This document shows positions 59,544-64,000 of a DNA stretch of 64,000 nucleotides, one piece after another; the first letter of the stretch is position 1, and each line of letters begins with the position of its first letter. Both the position numbers and the translations under genes were made by a program. The notes under the pieces are model-generated. The model worked only from the letters and a program-made list of their open reading frames with translations, did no database searches and was not told the origin of the DNA. Source of the stretch: Pantanalinema sp. (GTDB lineage: Bacteria; Cyanobacteriota; Sericytochromatia; S15B-MN24; UBA4093); the NCBI GenBank assembly GCA_036704125.1, contig DATNQI010000059.1:1-64000 (forward strand), in the 5' to 3' direction.

Positions 59544-60425
59544 ATGACCGATCCCCATCGCGACGAAGACGAGGAGAAGCCCTCCTCCCCCTATCCCACC
59601 GTCCAGTGGTTCCCGGGGCACATCGCCAAGGCCCAGCGCGAGCTTCGCGAGAGGCTCCAGATCATCGACTTCGTGCTGGAGCTGGTGGACGCGCGCATCC
59701 CGGCGAGCAGCCGCTTCGGCCAGACGACCGAGCTCATCAAGGGCAAGCCCTCGATCGTGGTGCTGACCAAGACCGACCTGGCCGACCCCGCGCGCACCCA
59801 GGCCTGGATCAAGCTGCTGCGCAGCCAGGGGCAGCCCGCGATCGCCATGAACTCGCTCAAGGGCGAGGGGATCTCTGCGCTCAAGCAGGAGATCACCCGG
59901 CTCAACGAGGTGGTGCAGGCCAAGGTCAAGGCTCGCGGCCGCCTGCCGCGCCCCGCGCGGATCATGGTGGTGGGCCTGCCGAACGTGGGGAAGAGCTCGC
60001 TCATCAACCGCCTGACCAAGACCGGCCGCGCCAGGACCGGGGACAAGCCGGGCGTGACCCGGGCCGTCTCCTGGATCCGCATCGGCAAGGACCTGGAGCT
60101 GATGGACACCCCCGGCATCATCCCGCCCAAGCTCGGCGAGCCCATCGTCGCGCTCAAGCTCGCCATGACCGGCGGGGTGGGCAGCCAGGCCTACGACCCG
60201 ATCGAGGTCGCGCGCTTCGCCATCGGGATCCTGCAGGAGCACGCCCCTTCGACCCTCGCGGCGTTCGGCCCGGAGCCCAGCCTCGAGGTCATCGGCCGCA
60301 AGCGCGGCTTCCTCAAGCAGGGCGACCAGGTCGATCACGAGCGCACGGCCCGCACCTTCCTCTCGGACCTGCGCGGCGGAGCCCTCGGGCCGCTCACCCT
60401 GGACGACCCGGCCTCCTTCGCTTGA
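59544..60425 (+). CDS. rbgA: Ribosome biogenesis GTPase RbgA (YlqF)
   Basis: A 293-residue circularly permuted GTPase needed for late 50S subunit assembly. The motif order is permuted: G4 (VLTKTDLAD) comes first, followed by G5-like MNSLKGEG, G1 GLPNVGKSSLINRL, G2 region KPGVTRAVSW and G3 DTPGIIPPKL. The N-terminal 'VQWFPGHIAKAQRELRERL' and C-terminal RNA-binding helical domain are typical of YlqF. The start at 59544 is chosen for the MTDPHRDEDEE N-terminus with AGGAA upstream; the frame is open for 27 codons further but over the hairpin. Placement after rplS is the classic Gram-positive-type order. Confidence 0.96.
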   Translation: MTDPHRDEDEEKPSSPYPTVQWFPGHIAKAQRELRERLQIIDFVLELVDARIPASSRFGQTTELIKGKPSIVVLTKTDLADPARTQAWIKLLRSQGQPAIAMNSLKGEGISALKQEITRLNEVVQAKVKARGRLPRPARIMVVGLPNVGKSSLINRLTKTGRARTGDKPGVTRAVSWIRIGKDLELMDTPGIIPPKLGEPIVALKLAMTGGVGSQAYDPIEVARFAIGILQEHAPSTLAAFGPEPSLEVIGRKRGFLKQGDQVDHERTARTFLSDLRGGALGPLTLDDPASFA

Positions 60426-60460
60426 ACGCGGGGCCGCTTCCGGCCCTCCTCGAAACGCGA

Positions 60461-60466
60461 TATACT
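60461..60466 (+). promoter_or_regulatory. -10 element upstream of rpiB
   Basis: TATACT (5 of 6) lies 51 bases before rpiB in the 91-base gap after rbgA. The -35 region is poor. It suggests a separate promoter for the rpiB-glyA-wecA-wecB genes. Confidence 0.4.
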
Positions 60467-60516
60467 GTCATCCGTACGCTGAACGCCGGCGCACGCTGGC
60501 ACCAGGAGGACTAGAA

Positions 60517-60954
60517 TTGCGCATCGCGCTCGGTAGCGACCACGCCGGCTTCGACCTCAAGGAAGCCCTCGAGGCCTGGCTCCTCTCCCAAGGCCACGTC
60601 GTCTCGGATCTGGGCTGCCACGACACCACCCGCACCGACTACCCCCCCATCGCCCATGCGCTCGCCCGCGAGATCACCTCCGGGCGCGCCGAGCGCGGCG
60701 TCCTGGTCTGCGGATCGGGGATCGGGGTCTCGATCGCGGCCAACCGCATCGAGGGGGCCCGCGCGGCCCTGGTCAACGAGCCCGTTTCGGCCCGCCTCGC
60801 CCGCGAGCACAACGATGCCAACATCGTCTGCCTCGGCGCGCGCCTGGTGGGCCCCGACATGGCCCAAGAAATCCTGCGGGTCTTCCTGGAGACCCCCTTC
60901 GAGGGGGGGCGCCACGAGGCCCGCGTCGCCATGATCGACGCCGTCACGCTCTAA
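60517..60954 (+). CDS. rpiB: Ribose-5-phosphate isomerase B
   Basis: A 145-residue RpiB/LacAB-family isomerase that interconverts ribose-5-phosphate and ribulose-5-phosphate. The family opening 'MRIALGSDHAGFDLKEAL' is intact, with Asp in SDHAG. Cys in 'GVLVCGSGIGVSIAANRI' is the catalytic Cys of most RpiB enzymes. 'NDANIVCLGARLVGPDMA' and 'FEGGRHEARVAMID' follow. The start is TTG at 60517 with AGGAGGA upstream. It is followed by glyA after 18 bases. Confidence 0.96.
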   Translation: MRIALGSDHAGFDLKEALEAWLLSQGHVVSDLGCHDTTRTDYPPIAHALAREITSGRAERGVLVCGSGIGVSIAANRIEGARAALVNEPVSARLAREHNDANIVCLGARLVGPDMAQEILRVFLETPFEGGRHEARVAMIDAVTL

Positions 60955-60972
60955 CTGTACGAGGATTCAGCT

Positions 60973-62241
60973 TTGAACGAGTTTCCGCACCTTCGCCAGG
61001 CCGACCCCGACATCGCCGCCCTCATCGACCAGGAGCTGGGCCGCCAGCGCGGCAACCTCGAGCTCATCGCCTCCGAGAACTTCACCAGCCAGGCGGTGAT
61101 GGAGGCCATGGGCACGGTGCCCACCAACAAGTACGCCGAGGGCTATCCCGGCAAGCGCTACTACGGCGGCTGCGAGTACGTCGACGGCATCGAGACCCTG
61201 GCCATCGAGCGCGCCAAGCAGCTCTTCGGGGCCGAGCACGCCAACGTCCAGCCCCACTCGGGCGCCAACGCCAACACCGCGGTCTTCGTGGCGGCCCTCA
61301 AGCCCGGCGACACGGTGCTCGGCATGAACCTCGCCCACGGCGGCCACCTCACCCACGGCAGCCCCGTCAACTTCTCGGGCCTCTTCTACAACATCGTGCC
61401 CTACGGCGTGGACCCCGAGACCGAGCGCATCGACTACGAGGCCCTCGAGCAGCTCGCCCAGGAGCACAAGCCCAAGCTGATCATCGCGGGGGCCTCGGCC
61501 TACTCGCGCGTCATCGACTTCGCGCGCTTCCGGGCGATCGCCGACTCCGTCGGCGCCCTCCTGATGGTCGACATGGCCCACATCGCGGGTCTGGTGGCGG
61601 CCGGGCTGCACCCGAGCCCCGTGCCGCACGCCCACTTCGTCACCACCACCACCCACAAGACCCTGCGCGGCCCGCGCGGCGGCATGATCCTCTGCACCGC
61701 GGAGTGGGCCAAGGCCGTCGACAAGGCGGTCTTCCCCGGCACCCAGGGCGGCCCGCTCATGCACGTCATCGCGGCCAAGGCCGTCGCCCTCAAGGAGGCC
61801 CTGGAGCCCGCCTTCGCCGACTACCAGCGCCAGGTGATCGCCAACGCCAAGCGCCTGGCCGAGCGCCTTTCCAAGGAGGGCCTGCGCATCGTCTCGGGCG
61901 GCACCGACAACCACCTCTTCAGCCTGGACGTCCGCTCGGTCAGCCTCACGGGCAAGGCCGCGAGCGCCCTGATGGACGAGGTGGGGATCACCGTCAACAA
62001 GAACACCATCCCCAACGACCCCGAGAGCCCGTTCGTCACCTCGGGCGTCCGCATCGGCACCCCCGCCGTGACCACCCGCGGCATGAAGGAGCCCGAGATG
62101 GACCGGATCGCCGAGGCGATCGCGAGTCTGCTGCGGGATCCCGAGAGCCCGATGGTCCGCACCCAGGTCGAGCGGACGGTGGCCAGCCTCTGCGCCGCCT
62201 TCCCCCTGTACGAGGGCGCTCCGGCAGCGAGCGTGAAGTAA
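60973..62241 (+). CDS. glyA: Serine hydroxymethyltransferase
   Basis: A 422-residue PLP enzyme that converts serine and tetrahydrofolate to glycine and 5,10-methylene-THF. The N-terminal '[20 protein letters not shown]' and '[20 protein letters not shown]' are invariant blocks. The Schiff-base lysine is in [15 protein letters not shown], near residue 229, and the C-terminal '[16 protein letters not shown]' is also standard. The length is normal. The start is TTG at 60973 with a GAGGA site. The pair rpiB-glyA, followed by cell-wall/lipid-linked sugar genes, matches Firmicutes-type order. Stop and next start are separated by seven bases. Confidence 0.98.
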   Translation: MNEFPHLRQADPDIAALIDQELGRQRGNLELIASENFTSQAVMEAMGTVPTNKYAEGYPGKRYYGGCEYVDGIETLAIERAKQLFGAEHANVQPHSGANANTAVFVAALKPGDTVLGMNLAHGGHLTHGSPVNFSGLFYNIVPYGVDPETERIDYEALEQLAQEHKPKLIIAGASAYSRVIDFARFRAIADSVGALLMVDMAHIAGLVAAGLHPSPVPHAHFVTTTTHKTLRGPRGGMILCTAEWAKAVDKAVFPGTQGGPLMHVIAAKAVALKEALEPAFADYQRQVIANAKRLAERLSKEGLRIVSGGTDNHLFSLDVRSVSLTGKAASALMDEVGITVNKNTIPNDPESPFVTSGVRIGTPAVTTRGMKEPEMDRIAEAIASLLRDPESPMVRTQVERTVASLCAAFPLYEGAPAASVK

Positions 62242-62248
62242 GGCTGTC

Positions 62249-63325
62249 GTGACCGATTACTGGCTGCTCGTCGTTGCCCTGTCCGTGATGGCCCCCTGGC
62301 TGGCCACGGACATCCTCATCCCGTGGGTCGTCCGCCTCGCCTACAAGATCGGCAAGGTGGACCAACCGGATGCGCGCAAGGTCCACACCATCCCCATCCC
62401 CCGCCTCGGGGGCGTGGCCATCTTCGCGGGCTTCTTCATCGGGCTGCTGGCCCTCGAGCTGCTGGTGCCCGGCGAGCTCTTCGCCCTCGAGGGGCCGCTG
62501 CGCGGGGTGCTGGTCGGCGGGGCCCTGATGTTCCTGGTGGGCATCGTCGACGACCTCAAGCCCCTCAACGCCAAGCTGAAGTTCGCCCTCCAGATCCTCG
62601 CGGCGCTGGCGGCCTACACCTACGGGGTGCGGATCGAGTTCGTCTCGAACCCCTGGGCGAGCGGCCTGTACTTCCTGCCGGGCATCGTCCCGGCGGCGGT
62701 GACGGTCTTCTACCTGGTCGGCATCACCAACACCATCAACCTGATCGACGGCCTGGACGGGCTGGCGGGCGGGGTCAGCCTGATCGCGGCGGGCACCATC
62801 GGGATCATCGCCCTCCAGACCAACCAGCCCATCGCGGGCCTGATGGCCCTCGCCCTGGCCGGGGCGACCATCGGCTTTCTGCGCTACAACTTCAACCCGG
62901 CCAAGATCTTCATGGGGGACGGCGGGGCGCTCTTCTTGGGCTTCACCCTCGCCTCCATCTCGATCATGGGGGTGCTCAAGCTGGTGGCGGCGGTGGCCTT
63001 CGCCCTGCCCCTCTTGATCCTGGGCGTGCCCATCCTGGACACGGCCTTCGCCATCCTGCGGCGGGCCTGGAACCGCAAGCCCATCTTCAGCCCGGACCGC
63101 GGCCACCTTCACCACCGCCTGCTGGACGCGGGGCTGACCCAGCGCCGCGCGGTGCTCGTCATCTACGGCATCTGCCTGACGCTCGCGGGCACCGCCCTCT
63201 GGCTCGCCGGGGTGCAGGGCGGCTACCCGGTGCTGCTGGCAGGCGCCTGTTTCCTGGCGTACGGCATCTTCCGTCTCTACCGCGCTTCGCGCCTCACGGC
63301 CACCAAGGAATCCAAAGGTGAGTAA
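62249..63325 (+). CDS. wecA: Undecaprenyl-phosphate GlcNAc-1-phosphate transferase (WecA/TagO-like)
   Basis: A 358-residue polytopic enzyme of the MraY/WecA group with about 10-11 helices. It transfers GlcNAc-1-phosphate from UDP-GlcNAc to undecaprenyl phosphate. The cytoplasmic signature motifs are '[16 protein letters not shown]' near residue 45, '[18 protein letters not shown]' with the Asp-Asp pair, '[14 protein letters not shown]', '[18 protein letters not shown]' and '[20 protein letters not shown]' near the C-terminus, which favours WecA/TagO over MraY. The start is GTG at 62249 with AAGG upstream. It overlaps the following epimerase gene by eight bases. Together with wecB this suggests ManNAc-containing glycan or teichoic-type synthesis. 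Confidence 0.94.
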   Translation: MTDYWLLVVALSVMAPWLATDILIPWVVRLAYKIGKVDQPDARKVHTIPIPRLGGVAIFAGFFIGLLALELLVPGELFALEGPLRGVLVGGALMFLVGIVDDLKPLNAKLKFALQILAALAAYTYGVRIEFVSNPWASGLYFLPGIVPAAVTVFYLVGITNTINLIDGLDGLAGGVSLIAAGTIGIIALQTNQPIAGLMALALAGATIGFLRYNFNPAKIFMGDGGALFLGFTLASISIMGVLKLVAAVAFALPLLILGVPILDTAFAILRRAWNRKPIFSPDRGHLHHRLLDAGLTQRRAVLVIYGICLTLAGTALWLAGVQGGYPVLLAGACFLAYGIFRLYRASRLTATKESKGE

Positions 63326-64000
63326 ACCCACTGTTCTCTGCGTCTTCGGCACCCGCCCCGAGGCCATCAAGATGGCGCCGGTGGTCCTTGCGATCGCTGC
63401 TTGCCACGACCTCGACCTCAAGGTCTGCGTCACCGCCCAGCACCGCCAGATGCTCGACCAGGTGCTCGACCTGTTCGGCATCGTCCCGGACGCCGACCTG
63501 GACCTGATGCAGCCGGGCCAGACCCTGCCGGATCTGACGGGCCGGGTCCTCACCCAGCTCACCCCGGTCCTCAAGGACCTGAAGCCCCGGCTGGTGCTGG
63601 TCCACGGCGACACCACCACCACCATGGCAAGCAGCCTGGCCGCCTTCTACGAGCGGATCCCGGTGGGCCACGTGGAGGCGGGCCTGCGCACCGACGACCT
63701 CTACAACCCCTTCCCCGAGGAGATGAACCGGCGCGTGGCCAGCCAGCTCACGCGCCTGCACTTCGCCCCGACCTCGACCGCGGTCGCGAACTTGCGGCAC
63801 GACGGGATCGCCCCCGAGGGGATCTTCCTGACGGGCAACACCGTCATCGACGCCCTGCTCGAGACCGCGCTCAAGATCGAGGCCGCCCCCGCGCCTCGCC
63901 GGACGATCCTCGTGACGGCCCACCGCCGCGAGAACTGGGGCGAGCCCCTGCGGGACATCTGCTGGGCGGTGCGGGATCTCGTCGCGCGCAACCCCGACAT
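63318..64000 (+). CDS. wecB: UDP-N-acetylglucosamine 2-epimerase (non-hydrolysing), 3' end outside the window
   Basis: A partial gene of 227 codons that runs off the right edge. The encoded protein begins [19 protein letters not shown] (GTG start), the epimerase signature. '[18 protein letters not shown]' and '[19 protein letters not shown]' follow, then [15 protein letters not shown] and '[15 protein letters not shown]'. The His-Arg-Arg-Glu-Asn motif near residue 205 is the catalytic region. The enzyme makes UDP-ManNAc from UDP-GlcNAc. It starts eight bases inside wecA, so translation is coupled. The full length in other bacteria is about 370-380 residues, so about 40% is missing here. Confidence 0.95.
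   Translation, partial: MSKPTVLCVFGTRPEAIKMAPVVLAIAACHDLDLKVCVTAQHRQMLDQVLDLFGIVPDADLDLMQPGQTLPDLTGRVLTQLTPVLKDLKPRLVLVHGDTTTTMASSLAAFYERIPVGHVEAGLRTDDLYNPFPEEMNRRVASQLTRLHFAPTSTAVANLRHDGIAPEGIFLTGNTVIDALLETALKIEAAPAPRRTILVTAHRRENWGEPLRDICWAVRDLVARNPD

Overview
The window is GC-rich bacterial DNA with tight coding density, frequent GTG/TTG starts and clear Shine-Dalgarno sites. Three features point to a cell with two membranes: several lipobox signal peptides, a full-length TamB (52351-57072) and FlaA1/CapD-type surface-sugar genes. The right-hand gene order (rplS-rbgA, then rpiB-glyA-wecA-wecB) is more like Terrabacteria (Firmicutes/Cyanobacteriota-type) than Proteobacteria. My best guess is a non-photosynthetic Cyanobacteriota relative (Sericytochromatia/Melainabacteria-like) or another diderm Terrabacterial lineage. 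This is inference from memory of gene orders, and no ribosomal RNA is present to test it.

Layout. 1-1.2 kb: two tandem paralogous lipoproteins of unknown role. 1.4-9.96 kb: an accessory minus-strand operon from one good promoter (9934-9962), in the order hsdR-hsdM-hsdS, a Mug/TDG-family DNA glycosylase, a truncated DUF429 gene and two hypothetical genes (DUF6978-like, DUF1828/1829-like). Most junctions are a few bases or overlap. It reads as a type I restriction-modification operon with a defence-like tail. 10.0-12.2 kb: thrB-lysC. 12.3-23.0 kb: a surface-polysaccharide locus made of two convergent operons. On the plus strand are a degenerate UDP-sugar dehydrogenase, a B12/radical-SAM enzyme, a GT4 glycosyltransferase, a hexapeptide acyltransferase and a Wzx-like flippase. 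On the minus strand are a methyltransferase, a FlaA1/CapD dehydratase, a DegT aminotransferase and an initiating sugar-phosphate transferase. The two operons meet at a structured 200-bp region holding an attC-like site.

23.3-34.5 kb: a small basic coiled-coil protein, an MFS transporter, an HMA-like small protein, a two-gene polar amino acid ABC transporter (binding protein fused to permease), a CoA-transferase, an FKBP lipoprotein, type I asparaginase, a GGDEF-EAL protein with GGDSF, and a chemoreceptor. 34.6-46.9 kb: prfC, RNase D, recQ, an M14 carboxypeptidase lipoprotein, a subtilase, a YhcG/DUF1016 nuclease containing a perfect 41-bp palindrome, a GNAT protein, ccdA, a second attC-like site, a DnaQ-type exonuclease, rsmG and a zinc-ribbon protein. 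47-58.9 kb: a double cNMP-binding protein, an AMIN-type amidase, a TIM-barrel protein, a subtilase lipoprotein, initiator tRNA, tamB, an OmpR/PhoB-type response regulator and an unknown beta-rich protein. 59-64 kb: rplS, rbgA, rpiB, glyA, wecA and a wecB cut by the window end.

The most unusual signals are the two homologous attC-like elements (18514-18580 and 44890-44958), each just downstream of a stop codon in the same relative orientation; the glycosylase-bearing tail on the type I RM operon; the UDP-glucose dehydrogenase homologue without its catalytic cysteine; and the palindrome inside the DUF1016 gene.
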